From contig JBFMFC010000004.1 of the NCBI GenBank assembly GCA_040752195.1, positions 1-64,000 of the forward strand: a DNA stretch of 64,000 nucleotides, in the 5' to 3' direction. Shown in pieces: positions 26,995-36,189 of the stretch. The notes under the pieces are model-generated. The model saw only the letters and a program-made list of their open reading frames with translations. It was not told where the DNA came from and ran no database searches. Made by a program: the position numbers and the translations under genes. Within the stretch, counting starts at the first letter, position 1. Every line of letters begins with the position of its first letter. Origin of the DNA: DSNY01 sp040752195 (lineage in GTDB: Bacteria; Pseudomonadota; Gammaproteobacteria; Burkholderiales; Burkholderiaceae_F).

Positions 26995-28833
26995 TTACCT
27001 GGCGGCGCTGTCTTGCGCTGCCGGATCGATGTCGACGTACTGCCACCACTCGAGCCAGAACGGCGGACGGCGAAAGCCGCTGACCCAGGGGTGCACGAGG
27101 TCGTTGATGATCCGGTGCACGTGGAACTTGTACGGCGCGTAGGCGATCAGGATCTTGTTTGCGCGCCTGAACAGCTCCAGGCGTTCGGGGCCGTCCGGGA
27201 CGACCTTCAGCCGCTCGTAGATGCGGTCGAACTCGGGCAACTTGAAGCGCGCGAGGTTCTGCCCGCCGATCTCCGGGCTGTATCCGCGCGCCAGAACGCC
27301 TTGTCCGTCGGGCGAAGCGGCGCTCAGTCCGACGCCCCACATCATGAATTTCCCGGCGCGCGCCTGTCTGAGCTGCTCGGGCCATTTGGCGATGCTGAAC
27401 TCCAGCCTCAGACCGAGCAGTTCCAGGTTCTTCTTGAACAGTTCGTCGAACTGGCGCGAGATCTGATCGGGTTGCGTGGACAGAACGAGCCGCAGCGGCG
27501 AACCGTCGGGCTGCTCGCGAAAGCCGTCGCCGTCGCGGTCGACATACCCGTACATGTCGAGCAGCGCGCGGGCGCGCGCCAGATCGTACGTGCCCATCTC
27601 GCTGCGGTACTCGGGGTCATAGCCGTAGGTCTGGGGCATCAGCGGCGACTGTGCCGGGATCGCCTGCCCGCGGCGGACGAGCCGGATTTCGCGGTCGATG
27701 TCGAGGCCCAGGTTGATCGCGCGGCGCAGCGCGATCCTCTCCGGCGTGTAGCCGCCGATGACCGGATCGTCCATGTTGTAGACGGTCATCGTCACGTCGG
27801 CGGCGAGCGTGCGGTACAGCCTGATTCCGCGCCTGGCCAGGTGCGGCGCGAGCTTGCCGCCCGGCACCACGAGATTGGCGAAGTCGAGCGGCGTGCTGTA
27901 CAGCACGTCGTGCTCGTTGTTGACGAACGCGAGGTAGCGCGGCTGGTTCTCCTCGATGATCGAGATCTCGACGCGGTCGACGAGCGGCAGTTTCCGGCCG
28001 CGGTAGCGGCGCGCCAGCTCCTGCCCTTCCGCGTCGTCGGCATTCGGCGTCTCGTCGTAGCGAACGTCGCGAAAGATCGGGTTCGGTTCGAGCACGATTC
28101 GCGACGAGCGCCGCCATTCGACGAGCCGGAACGCTCCGGTGCCGACCGGGTGCTCCATGATCTTGTCGCCGTAGAAGTCGACGGCCTCGCGCGCGACCGC
28201 GCCGTTCACGTCCGGCGTGGCCAGCGTGTACAGAAAGCGCGGGTTGGGCTCGGCGAGCCGGATCTGCAGCGTGTAGCGGTCGAGCGCGCGCAGCCCCTCG
28301 ATCGGCCGGTCGTAGTCGAACGGCTGTTTGGTCTTCAGCACTTCGTCGCGGTACTCGTTCATGCCGACCACCCTGTCGAGCAGCCAGACCGCGACGTACG
28401 GCGCCTTCCAGCGCGGGTCGTAGAAGCGCTTCCACGAGTAGACGTAGTCGTGTGCGGTGAGCTCGCGCCGCTGGCCCTTGAAAGCCGGGTCGTCGGCGAA
28501 GTAGATGCCGGGGCGCAGGCGGACGACGAAAGTCCGGTAGTCGGACGAGATCTCGGGCATCTCCGCGGCTGTGTTCGGCTTCAGTTGGTACGGCCGCGCA
28601 AGGTGGTCGTACCGCAGCGGCGCCTCGAAGATGTGCGCCGTGACGATACGGGAGTAGATGTCGCTGATCTGCACCGGGTCGAAGCCGGTCTCGGCGACGG
28701 GGAACGCGTAGCGCAGGACCTTGCGTTTGACGGCGCCGCTCTTGGGTTGCGCGAAGGCGGGCAGCGGCGCGGCGAGCGCACCGCTGGCCAGCAGCAGACC
28801 GCGGCGGCGGCGCGAGGGCACGGGGCTCGTCAT
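26995..28833 (-). CDS. ABC transporter substrate-binding protein, family 5 (copy 2 of three)
   Basis: A 612-residue binding protein of the peptide/opine type, paralogous to its two neighbours. The N terminus is SRRRRGLLLASGALAAPLPAFA|QP, which could use Tat or Sec export. Conserved blocks are FPVAETGFDPVQISDIYSRI, ELTAHDYVYSWKRFYDPRWKAP, HPVGTGAFRLVEWRRSSRIV and GYVDRDGDGFREQPDGSP, the last present in all three copies. The ATG at 28833 overlaps the stop of copy 1 (ATGA), so the copies are translationally coupled. Sequence divergence among copies is spread over the whole length, implying old duplication and perhaps different ligands. Confidence 0.87.
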   Translation of the reverse strand: MTSPVPSRRRRGLLLASGALAAPLPAFAQPKSGAVKRKVLRYAFPVAETGFDPVQISDIYSRIVTAHIFEAPLRYDHLARPYQLKPNTAAEMPEISSDYRTFVVRLRPGIYFADDPAFKGQRRELTAHDYVYSWKRFYDPRWKAPYVAVWLLDRVVGMNEYRDEVLKTKQPFDYDRPIEGLRALDRYTLQIRLAEPNPRFLYTLATPDVNGAVAREAVDFYGDKIMEHPVGTGAFRLVEWRRSSRIVLEPNPIFRDVRYDETPNADDAEGQELARRYRGRKLPLVDRVEISIIEENQPRYLAFVNNEHDVLYSTPLDFANLVVPGGKLAPHLARRGIRLYRTLAADVTMTVYNMDDPVIGGYTPERIALRRAINLGLDIDREIRLVRRGQAIPAQSPLMPQTYGYDPEYRSEMGTYDLARARALLDMYGYVDRDGDGFREQPDGSPLRLVLSTQPDQISRQFDELFKKNLELLGLRLEFSIAKWPEQLRQARAGKFMMWGVGLSAASPDGQGVLARGYSPEIGGQNLARFKLPEFDRIYERLKVVPDGPERLELFRRANKILIAYAPYKFHVHRIINDLVHPWVSGFRRPPFWLEWWQYVDIDPAAQDSAAR

Positions 28834-30653
28834 CGACCGGCCTGTCGATTCAGTTCCTGCGGGTCCACGTCGACGTACTTCCAGAAGTCGCGCTTGAACA
28901 CGTTGCGGTGATAGCCGATCACCCACGGGTGCGCCAGATCGGTCCAGATGCGGTGTACGTGAATCTTGTAGGGCATGTACGCGATCATGAGTTTCTTGGC
29001 TTCGGTCATCAGCGCCATTCTCTCGGGGCCGTCGGGCAGCACGCGCTGCGCCTCGTAGACCTTGTTGAACGCGGGCAGGTCGAAGCGCGCGTGGTTGGCC
29101 TGGCCCTTGTTGCCGCCGTAGCCGAGCGCGAGGAAGGTGTCGCCGTCGGGCGCGGCCGCGCTCCAGCCCACGCCCCACATCATCAGCTTGCCGGCGCGCG
29201 ACGCCTTGAGGTTCTCCGGCCACTTGGCGTGCCTGAACGCGATGCGAACGCCGATCGCGTCCATGTTCTTCTTCCACAGCTCGTTCAACTGGCGCGACTG
29301 CTGATCGGGCTGCGTGGCGTACTCGAGAACGAGCGGCGAGCCGTCGGGCAACTCGCGCCAGCCGTCGCCGTCGCGGTCGACATAGCCGTACATGTCGAGC
29401 AGCGCCTTGGCCTTGGCGCGATTGAACTCGCTCATCTCGGAGCGGAACTCCGGGTCGTAGCCCCACACGCCCGGCGCGATCGGCGACTGCGCGGCAACGG
29501 CCTGGTTCTTGCGCACGAGCCGGATCTCCTGGTCGACGTCGATCGCCAGGCCGATCGCCCGCCGCAGCGCGACCTTCTCCGGCGTGTAGCCGCCGACGAC
29601 CGGGTGCTCCATTGCAAAGTACGACACGGACACGTCGGCGCGCGCATAGCGGATCATCCGGATCCCGCGCTTGCGCAGATTCGGCGCCAGCTCGTTGTTG
29701 GGCAGCGCCAGGTTGGCGAAGTCGGTCGGCACCTCCTCGATGATGTCGTGCTCGCCGTTGAGGAACGCCAGCCAGCGCGGCTGGTTCTCCTCGACGATGT
29801 AGATCTCGACGCGGTCGACCATCGGCAGCTTGCGGCCCCTGAGTTTGGCGGCGATCTGGCGCGCGTAGGCGTCGTCCGCGGGCGGCGACTCGTCGTAGAA
29901 CTCGTCGCGGAAGTTCGGATTTCTCTCGAGCACCATGCGCGAGCTGCGCTTCCACTGCGCCAGGCGGAACGGCCCGGTGCCGACCGGATGCTCCATGATC
30001 TTGTCGCCGTAGAACTCGACGACTTCGCGCGCGACCGCGCCGAGGAACGACGGATCGGCGAGGTTGTAGACGAAGCGCGGGTTGGGCTCGGCGAGCCTGA
30101 TCTGGAAGGTGTAGCGGTCGAGCGCGCGCAGGCCCTCGACCTCGCGGTCGTAGTCGAACGGCTTCTTGTTCCGGATCGCTTCCTGCCGCAGCTCCGACAG
30201 CCCCAGGATCTTGCTGTTCTCCAGCACGTACAGGTTGGGGCTCTTCCAGCGCGGGTCGTAGTGGCGCTTGAGCGAGTACACGTAGTCGTGCGCCGTCAGT
30301 TCGCGCCGGCGCCCCTTGAACGCGGGGTCGTCGTCGAAGCGGATTCCCGGCCGGATGCGGATGGTGAAGGTCCGGAAGTCGGGCGAGATCTCGGGCAGCG
30401 CGACCGCCGTGTTCGGGCGCAGGCGCACCGGCCGCGCCAGGAACTCGAACTCCAGCGGTGCGTCGAAGATGTTCGACGCGATGATGCGCGAGTATAGATC
30501 GGAGATCTGCGCCGGATCGAAGCCCGTCTCGGCGATGCGGAACGAATAGCGCAGCACCTTGTCCTGCGCCTGCGCGGCGGCCGCGGCTGCCAGCAGCGCG
30601 ACGAGCGCGGCACGGGCGAGACGGCGGGCGACGTTCGAGAGCATCCGGTCCAT
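28830..30653 (-). CDS. ABC transporter substrate-binding protein, family 5 (copy 1 of three)
   Basis: The first gene of the minus-strand operon, 607 residues from ATG 30653 (ATG 30644 is an alternative). A Sec-type signal peptide is seen: RRLARAALVALLAAAAAAQA|QD. The mature protein has the same blocks as its paralogues: FRIAETGFDPAQISDLYSRI, ELTAHDYVYSLKRHYDPRWKSP, HPVGTGPFRLAQWKRSSRMV and GYVDRDGDGWRELPDGSP. It lacks the twin arginine of copy 3, so export route may differ between copies. It is divergent from the permease genes with a 224-bp shared upstream region. Predicted to deliver a peptide-like or other organic solute to the permease pair; substrate not deducible. Confidence 0.88.
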   Translation of the reverse strand: MDRMLSNVARRLARAALVALLAAAAAAQAQDKVLRYSFRIAETGFDPAQISDLYSRIIASNIFDAPLEFEFLARPVRLRPNTAVALPEISPDFRTFTIRIRPGIRFDDDPAFKGRRRELTAHDYVYSLKRHYDPRWKSPNLYVLENSKILGLSELRQEAIRNKKPFDYDREVEGLRALDRYTFQIRLAEPNPRFVYNLADPSFLGAVAREVVEFYGDKIMEHPVGTGPFRLAQWKRSSRMVLERNPNFRDEFYDESPPADDAYARQIAAKLRGRKLPMVDRVEIYIVEENQPRWLAFLNGEHDIIEEVPTDFANLALPNNELAPNLRKRGIRMIRYARADVSVSYFAMEHPVVGGYTPEKVALRRAIGLAIDVDQEIRLVRKNQAVAAQSPIAPGVWGYDPEFRSEMSEFNRAKAKALLDMYGYVDRDGDGWRELPDGSPLVLEYATQPDQQSRQLNELWKKNMDAIGVRIAFRHAKWPENLKASRAGKLMMWGVGWSAAAPDGDTFLALGYGGNKGQANHARFDLPAFNKVYEAQRVLPDGPERMALMTEAKKLMIAYMPYKIHVHRIWTDLAHPWVIGYHRNVFKRDFWKYVDVDPQELNRQAGR

Positions 30654-30877
30654 TCGGTATCGACGGCGGGCGCAAGGGTAACGCAAGGCGCGCGTGTTGC
30701 CGATTGGACACCGCCCGCGCCGCGGGCATTCCCCGATGCGAGCAGCCCCTTCACCGCGCGAGCGATTTGAGGATAATGCGCGCTTTCGCGCGCGGGCCGG
30801 CTGCGCCCGCACTGCCGGGCCACGAGCTTGTGCAGTGCGACGCGTCGATTGGATACAGGTGTCAATACAAGGCTGAC
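30654..30877. promoter_or_regulatory. Divergent regulatory region of the ABC importer
   Basis: This 224-bp gap separates the binding-protein operon (minus) from the permease/ATPase operon (plus). A -10-like GATAAT lies at 30772-30777 with a weak TTCACC 16 bp upstream, followed at once by a perfect GCGCGC-TTTC-GCGCGC hairpin (30778-30793). Two near-identical decamers, GATTGGACAC (30702-30711) and GATTGGATAC (30847-30856), flank the region as direct repeats. Any of these may be regulatory; none is a known consensus. Confidence 0.3.
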
Positions 30878-31816
30878 GTGGCTGCGTATATCGTCCGGCG
30901 AATCTGGCAGATGATCCCGACGCTGGCGGGCGTCATCCTGCTGGTGTTCTTTCTGTTCAAGTACTTCGGGGGCGACCCGGCCGAGATCCTCGGCGGGCTG
31001 CTCGCCACGCCGGAGCAGATCGAGTCGATCCGCGAGCAGCTGGGGCTGAACCGCCCCGTGTGGGAGCAGCTCGCGATCTTCGTCAGGCAGATCGTCACGT
31101 TCGATTGGGGACGGAGCTGGGCGACCAGCGAGGCGGTCTCCAACATCTTCGTCACGCGGCTGCCCGCGACGCTGACGGTGATGGTGCCGATCCTCGTCTT
31201 CGAAGTCGTGCTCGCGATTCCGCTGGCGCTCGGCGTGGCCTACGTGCGCGGCACGCTGACCGATCGCGCGATCATGATCCTGACGACGGTGGCGCTGTCG
31301 ATCTCGTTCCTCGTCTACATCATCGTCGGGCAGTGGCTTTTCGGTTTCTACCTCGGCTGGTTTCCGGTGCAGGGTTGGACCGACAGCTTCTGGAAGAACC
31401 TGACCACCTACGCGCCGCTGCCGATCATCCTGGCGGTGCTGGTGAGCCTCGCGCCGCAGACGCGGCTCTATCGCAGCTTCTTCCTCGACGAGATCGGGCA
31501 GGACTACGTGCGCACCGCGCGCGCCAAGGGGTTGAGCGAGAACACGATCATGCTCAAGCACGTGCTGCGCAACGCGATGATCCCGATCCTGACCAACGTC
31601 GCTGTGCAGCTTCCCGGGGTGTTCATCGGCTCGTTCCTGATCGAAATCTTCTTCTCGATCCCGGGTCTGGGGCGCGAGGTCTATCTCGCGGTCAACCGCA
31701 GCGACTACCCCGTCATCCAGGCGGTCACGGTGTACCTGGCGTTCCTGACGATGGTGATCAACCTGCTCGCCGACCTGTTGTACAGGGTCGTCGATCCGCG
31801 CGTGGTGCTCAAATGA
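30878..31816 (+). CDS. ABC transporter permease, DppB/OppB type
   Basis: A 312-residue inner-membrane permease with GTG start at 30878. Six membrane segments are visible, the first at residues 9-30 (IPTLAGVILLVFFLFKYF). The DppB hallmark GGDPAEILGG follows it, and the EAA loop that contacts the ATPase is in DYVRTARAKGLSENTIMLKHVLRNA, ending in SIPGLGREVYLAVNRSDYPVIQ. It should pair with the next gene to form the channel of a peptide/opine-type importer. The stop overlaps the next ATG (ATGA). An upstream open frame reaching 30704 is not needed and lacks family similarity. Confidence 0.88.
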   Translation: MAAYIVRRIWQMIPTLAGVILLVFFLFKYFGGDPAEILGGLLATPEQIESIREQLGLNRPVWEQLAIFVRQIVTFDWGRSWATSEAVSNIFVTRLPATLTVMVPILVFEVVLAIPLALGVAYVRGTLTDRAIMILTTVALSISFLVYIIVGQWLFGFYLGWFPVQGWTDSFWKNLTTYAPLPIILAVLVSLAPQTRLYRSFFLDEIGQDYVRTARAKGLSENTIMLKHVLRNAMIPILTNVAVQLPGVFIGSFLIEIFFSIPGLGREVYLAVNRSDYPVIQAVTVYLAFLTMVINLLADLLYRVVDPRVVLK

Positions 31817-32853
31817 ACGCGGCCGCCGCACCGTACGCCGAGACGATGCCCAGCCGCTCGCCCGGCGTCTGGATCGCCGCGTGGAAGCGGCTCGCACGCG
31901 ACCGCGTCGGCATGGTGTCGCTCGCGATCGTCGCCGCGTTCATCGTGCTGGTCCTGCTCGCCGCGACGGGGCTCGTTGCGCGCGACTGGCAGCGCGAGGT
32001 CGGCGTGCCCTATGCGCCGCCGACTTTCATGGGGCCGGCTCCGGCCGAGGTTGCGACGGTCATCGAGGCGCCGAAGGGGCCGCCGGTCGATCTGTCCGAC
32101 GTCGATCCGCTGGCGCCCCGCTACCAGGAATGGGCCGAGCGCGCGGCCAAGTTCCAGTCGGTGGAAGTCGTCAAGGCCGACACGCTGCCTTTCGGCGGCG
32201 ACCGGATCGGCCGTGACGTGCTCGCCAAGGCGATCAAGGGCGCGGAAATCTCGATCTTCGTCGGGCTCGCTGCCGCGGTGCTCGCGACCTTCATCGGCAC
32301 GCTGCTCGGTGCGCTCGGCGGCTATTTCGGCGGCCGCATCGGCGACTTCCTCGAGTGGGTCTACAACGTCTTCACGTCGATCCCGGGCATCCTGCTGATC
32401 TTCGCGTTCGCGGCGGTTTTCGGCCGCGGCATCGACACGGTGATCCTGATCCTGGGGCTGGCGGGCTGGACCGGCATCTACCGGCTCGTGCGCGCCGAGT
32501 ACATCAAGCACCGCAACCGCGAGTACGTGCGCGCAGCCGAGGCGATCGGCGCCAGCCATCTGTCGCGGATGTTCGTCCACGTCCTGCCGAACGTCAGCCA
32601 CGTGATCCTCGTGCAGCTTTCGCTGCACGTGGTGTACTTCATCAAGGCCGAGGTGATCCTGTCCTTTCTCGGACTCGGCGTTCCGGTCGACATGGTGTCG
32701 TGGGGGACGATGCTCGCCGAGGCCAACGTCGAACTGGTGCTCGGCAAGTGGTGGCAGCTCGCGGCCGCGACGGCGTTCATGGCGACTTTCGTCACCGCGT
32801 TCTCGCTGCTGACCGACGCGCTGCGCGACGCGCTCGATCCGAAGCTGAGGTGA
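31813..32853 (+). CDS. ABC transporter permease, DppC/OppC type with long periplasmic insert
   Basis: A 346-residue permease partner. After TM1 (residues 33-53) there is an insertion of about 80 residues (55-135) rich in Pro and charged residues before the usual DxxGRDV motif (GGDRIGRDVLAKAIKGA). Ordinary DppC proteins have a shorter loop; a long one recalls YejE-type permeases. The EAA loop is EYVRAAEAIGASHLSRMFVHVLPN, and FLGLGVPVDMVSWGTML is the standard C-terminal signature. The insert probably lies in the periplasm and may contact one or more of the three binding proteins; this is inference. It ends 2 bp before the ATPase gene. Confidence 0.87.
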   Translation: MNAAAAPYAETMPSRSPGVWIAAWKRLARDRVGMVSLAIVAAFIVLVLLAATGLVARDWQREVGVPYAPPTFMGPAPAEVATVIEAPKGPPVDLSDVDPLAPRYQEWAERAAKFQSVEVVKADTLPFGGDRIGRDVLAKAIKGAEISIFVGLAAAVLATFIGTLLGALGGYFGGRIGDFLEWVYNVFTSIPGILLIFAFAAVFGRGIDTVILILGLAGWTGIYRLVRAEYIKHRNREYVRAAEAIGASHLSRMFVHVLPNVSHVILVQLSLHVVYFIKAEVILSFLGLGVPVDMVSWGTMLAEANVELVLGKWWQLAAATAFMATFVTAFSLLTDALRDALDPKLR

Positions 32854-32855
32854 GC

Positions 32856-34598
32856 ATGGCAAACCTCGTTTCGGTGCGCGACCTGGCGGTGTCGTTCCGG
32901 CTCGGCAAGCATCAGGTCGTCGAGGCCGTGCGCGACGTGAGCTTCGACGTGCCGGAAAACTCGACGGTCGCGCTGGTCGGCGAGTCCGGCAGCGGCAAGA
33001 GCGTTTCGGCGATGTCGATCCTGCGGCTGTTGCCCGACAACGCGATCGTCGGCAGCACGAGCCGGATCGAGTTCGGCGGACGCAACCTGCTCGCCGAACC
33101 GATCGAGGCGTTGCGCGCGATCCGCGGCAAGGACATCGGCGTTGTCTTCCAGGAGCCGATGACCTCGCTGAACCCGGTGTTCACGGTCGGCGACCAGATC
33201 GCGGAGGTGCTGCGGCTGCACCTGGGCCTGTCGCCGCGGCAGGCGGCCGACCGCGTCGTCGAGCTGCTCACCGAGGTCGGCATTCCCGACCCGAAGGCGC
33301 GCGTCGGCAGCTATCCGCACGAGCTGTCGGGCGGCCAGCAGCAGCGCGTGATGATCGCGATGGCGATCGCGTGCCAGCCGAAGCTGCTGATCGCCGACGA
33401 GCCGACCACCGCGCTCGACGTGACCGTGCAGCGGCAGATCCTCGAGCTGATCGCGAGGCTGCAGGATAGGCACCGCATGAGCGTGCTGTTCATCAGCCAC
33501 GACCTCGGCGTGGTCGGCGAGATCGCCGACGAGGTCGTCGTGATGCGCGAGGGCATCGTGCGCGAGCGCGGGCCGGTCGCGCAGATCTTCGCGGCGCCGC
33601 AGGACGCCTACACGAAGGCGCTGCTCGCGTGCCGGCCGCGGCTCGACGCGCGCCCGAAGCGGCTGCCCGTGATCGACGACTTCATGAAGTCCGACGTATC
33701 GGCGGCGATCGTGCTGGGCCGCGTCGATGCGCAGCAACGCGTCGCGCGCGCGGCCGACGACAAGCCGCTGATCGAGGCGCGCGGGCTGCGCAAGGAGTAC
33801 CGGCTTAAGACGGGGCTGTTCGCGCGCAAGACGATCGAGGCGGTCAAGGACGCCTCGTTCTCGGTGTCGCGCGGGCGCACGCTGGGCGTGGTCGGCGAAT
33901 CGGGCTCGGGCAAGACGACGGTCGGCATGCTGCTGATGCGGCTCGTCGAAGCGACCGCCGGCGAGGTGCTGTGGGACGGCCGCGACCTGCTGAAGCTGTC
34001 GGACCGCGAGATGATGGCGTACCGGCGCCGCATCCAGATCATCTTCCAGAACCCGTACGCGAGCCTGAACCCGCGCTTCACGATCGGGCAGATCCTCACC
34101 GAGCCGATGAAGATCCATCGCATCGGCGGCTCGGACGACGAGCGCTTCGAGCGCGCGGTGGGTCTGCTCAAACGCGTGGGGCTGCCCGCCGACAGCGTCC
34201 ACAAGTACCCGCACGAGTTCTCCGGCGGCCAGCGCCAGCGCATCGCGATCGCGCGCGTTCTGACCATGCAGCCCGAGGTGATCATCTGCGACGAGTCCGT
34301 CTCCGCGCTCGACGTGTCGGTGCAGGCGACGGTGCTGAACCTGCTGCTCGACCTGCAGGACGAATTCGGCATCAGCTACGTGTTCATCAGCCACGACCTG
34401 GCGGTGGTCAGGTACATGGCCGACGACATCGTCGTGATGAACCAGGGCGCGATCGTCGAGCGCGGTTCGAGCGAGGCGATCTACGCCGACCCGAAGCACG
34501 AGTACACGAAGAAGCTGCTCGCGTCGATTCCGCGCGGCTACACGCCGGCGCGCGCGACGCGGGCGGTCAGGCCAGCGTCGGCGCAGGGCGGCCGCTGA
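32856..34598 (+). CDS. ABC transporter ATP-binding protein, fused double ATPase (DppD-DppF type)
   Basis: A 580-residue protein with two complete nucleotide-binding domains. Domain 1 (residues 1-275) has Walker A GESGSGKS (42-49), signature LSGGQQQRV and Walker B LLIADEPTTALD. Domain 2 (about 305-565) has Walker A GESGSGKTT near 347, signature FSGGQRQRI near 455 and Walker B VIICDESVSALD, keeping the catalytic Glu. Such fusions occur in YejF and GsiA importers, where separate DppD and DppF would otherwise be used. It powers the two permeases upstream. The last 32 bp overlap the convergent GMC oxidoreductase gene. Confidence 0.9.
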   Translation: MANLVSVRDLAVSFRLGKHQVVEAVRDVSFDVPENSTVALVGESGSGKSVSAMSILRLLPDNAIVGSTSRIEFGGRNLLAEPIEALRAIRGKDIGVVFQEPMTSLNPVFTVGDQIAEVLRLHLGLSPRQAADRVVELLTEVGIPDPKARVGSYPHELSGGQQQRVMIAMAIACQPKLLIADEPTTALDVTVQRQILELIARLQDRHRMSVLFISHDLGVVGEIADEVVVMREGIVRERGPVAQIFAAPQDAYTKALLACRPRLDARPKRLPVIDDFMKSDVSAAIVLGRVDAQQRVARAADDKPLIEARGLRKEYRLKTGLFARKTIEAVKDASFSVSRGRTLGVVGESGSGKTTVGMLLMRLVEATAGEVLWDGRDLLKLSDREMMAYRRRIQIIFQNPYASLNPRFTIGQILTEPMKIHRIGGSDDERFERAVGLLKRVGLPADSVHKYPHEFSGGQRQRIAIARVLTMQPEVIICDESVSALDVSVQATVLNLLLDLQDEFGISYVFISHDLAVVRYMADDIVVMNQGAIVERGSSEAIYADPKHEYTKKLLASIPRGYTPARATRAVRPASAQGGR

Positions 34599-36189
34599 GG
34601 TCGGCGGCCAGCGCGCTCGCCATCCGCGCGACGATGCCGTAGATCGACAGCTGCGGATTGGCGCCGAGCGAGGTCGGGAAGATCGAGCCGTCGTGCACCG
34701 ACAGGTTTTCGATCTGGAAGTGCCGTCCGCGCGCGTCGACCACGCCCGCGCGCTCGCCCGCCGCCATCGCGCGACCGCCCATCACGTGCGCGCTGACCAC
34801 GCGCGTGAGCAGCGGCTTGAGCGGCAGCCGTTCGATCGCTTCCTTCGCTTCGGCGAAGCGCGTGTAGCCGACGGCCAGCTCGTGCACGGGGTGAACGCTC
34901 TTCGCCCCGGCCGCGAACTGGATCTCGGCCATCGCGACGAACGCGCGGCGCACGCCGTCCCAGATCGGCGCGTTCAGCGGATAGTCGAGGATCGCGCGCC
35001 CGTCGCCCGTCAGTTCGACCTCGCCGCCCCGGCTGTCGGGATGGAAGCCGTCGCGCAGCAGCGCGATCAGCGCGTGCGCATGCGCGAACCGCTTCATCAG
35101 CTCCGCGTGCGCGCTGCCGAAGCCGTGCAGCGTCGTCGCGAACAGCACCGGATGCAGCGGCGCGGCTTCGAGCTTGAACCCGAGCGGCCCGTCGATCGGA
35201 CCGACGCCGAGGAAGTGATCCGAATACACGGTCTGCGGCGCGCCGGCGAAACCATCGACGCGCTGCGCGAACAGCGCCGCCGAGATCACCGTCGGGTGCA
35301 GAAACGTGCGGCGTCCGAGCAGGCGGTACGGATCCGGCGCGTCCGAACGCAGCAGCAGCCCGGGCGAGTTGATCGCGCCGCCGGCGGCGACGAAGTGCCG
35401 CGCGCGCACGTCGACCGTGACGCCGCTTTCGGTCAGCCCGTCGCCGCGCAGCGCCGCGCAGACGAGCCGCTCGATCCGCGCGCCGTCGAATTCGAAGCGC
35501 AGCGCGCGCAACCGCGTGTACAGCCGCGCGCCGCGTTCGAGCGCGGCCGGAATCGTCGTCACCAGCATCGACTGCTTGGCGTTGATCGGACAGCCGACGC
35601 CGCAGTAGCCGAGGTTCGCGCAGCCTTCGACGTTGCGGCGGATCACCGCGGTCGGAATGCCGAGCGCCGCCGCGCCGCGCGCGAGCAGGCCGTTGTTCTC
35701 GTTCGGCGCGGTCGTCCACGGGCGGATCGCGAGCCGCGTCTCGGCCTGCGCGAACCACGGCGCGAGCGCCGGCTCGGTGAAATCGGACAGGCCGAAGCGC
35801 TCGCGCCAGAACGCGAGCGTCGCGGGCGGCGTGCGGAAGCTCGAGGTCCAGTTGACCGTCGTCGAGCCGCCGACCGCGCGCCCCTGCAGGATGTTGATCG
35901 CCTTGTCCTTGGTCTTGCGCGCGGCCGAGTCCCAGTACAGCTGCGGGTAGGCATCGGCTTCGCGCATGCGGAAGTCGCGCGAACTGGCGAGCGGCCCTTC
36001 CTCGATCAGCACGACCGCAAGCCCCGCCTTGGAAAGCAGTTCGGCGGTGATACCGCCGCCGGCGCCGGTGCCGACGATCGCGACGTCGCACTCGATGCGC
36101 AGCGGCTCGCGCAGCGCGGCGGCGTCGACGACCTTCCAGCCGCGGGCAACGCCTGCCGCGACCGGGTCCGCAGCGGCGGCCGTGTTCAT
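34567..36189 (-). CDS. GMC family FAD-dependent oxidoreductase
   Basis: A 540-residue GMC (glucose-methanol-choline) oxidoreductase. The FAD-binding Rossmann motif VAIVGTGAGGGITAE is at residues 36-50, with GRAVGGSTTVNW typical of the second FAD contact. The C-terminal catalytic region shows VVSAHVMGGRAM and NPQLSIYGIVARMASA. A Cys-rich stretch, CANLGYCGVGCPINAKQS, is characteristic of one branch of membrane-linked dehydrogenases. No signal peptide is present; the upstream Tat-signal protein, whose stop overlaps this start, may carry it across the membrane. It likely oxidises an alcohol to aldehyde/ketone; substrate unknown, although sugars, sterols or long-chain alcohols are all possible. 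Its end overlaps the convergent ATPase gene by 32 bp. Confidence 0.85.
   Translation of the reverse strand: MNTAAAADPVAAGVARGWKVVDAAALREPLRIECDVAIVGTGAGGGITAELLSKAGLAVVLIEEGPLASSRDFRMREADAYPQLYWDSAARKTKDKAINILQGRAVGGSTTVNWTSSFRTPPATLAFWRERFGLSDFTEPALAPWFAQAETRLAIRPWTTAPNENNGLLARGAAALGIPTAVIRRNVEGCANLGYCGVGCPINAKQSMLVTTIPAALERGARLYTRLRALRFEFDGARIERLVCAALRGDGLTESGVTVDVRARHFVAAGGAINSPGLLLRSDAPDPYRLLGRRTFLHPTVISAALFAQRVDGFAGAPQTVYSDHFLGVGPIDGPLGFKLEAAPLHPVLFATTLHGFGSAHAELMKRFAHAHALIALLRDGFHPDSRGGEVELTGDGRAILDYPLNAPIWDGVRRAFVAMAEIQFAAGAKSVHPVHELAVGYTRFAEAKEAIERLPLKPLLTRVVSAHVMGGRAMAAGERAGVVDARGRHFQIENLSVHDGSIFPTSLGANPQLSIYGIVARMASALAADLSGRPAPTLA

Noticed and set aside
24742..28911. A 1389-codon open frame on the plus strand across the ABC binding-protein genes
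   Set aside because: It is antisense to three clear, motif-bearing binding proteins; long antisense frames are expected from the codon bias of very GC-rich DNA. Its product is Arg/Ala-rich and low in structure.
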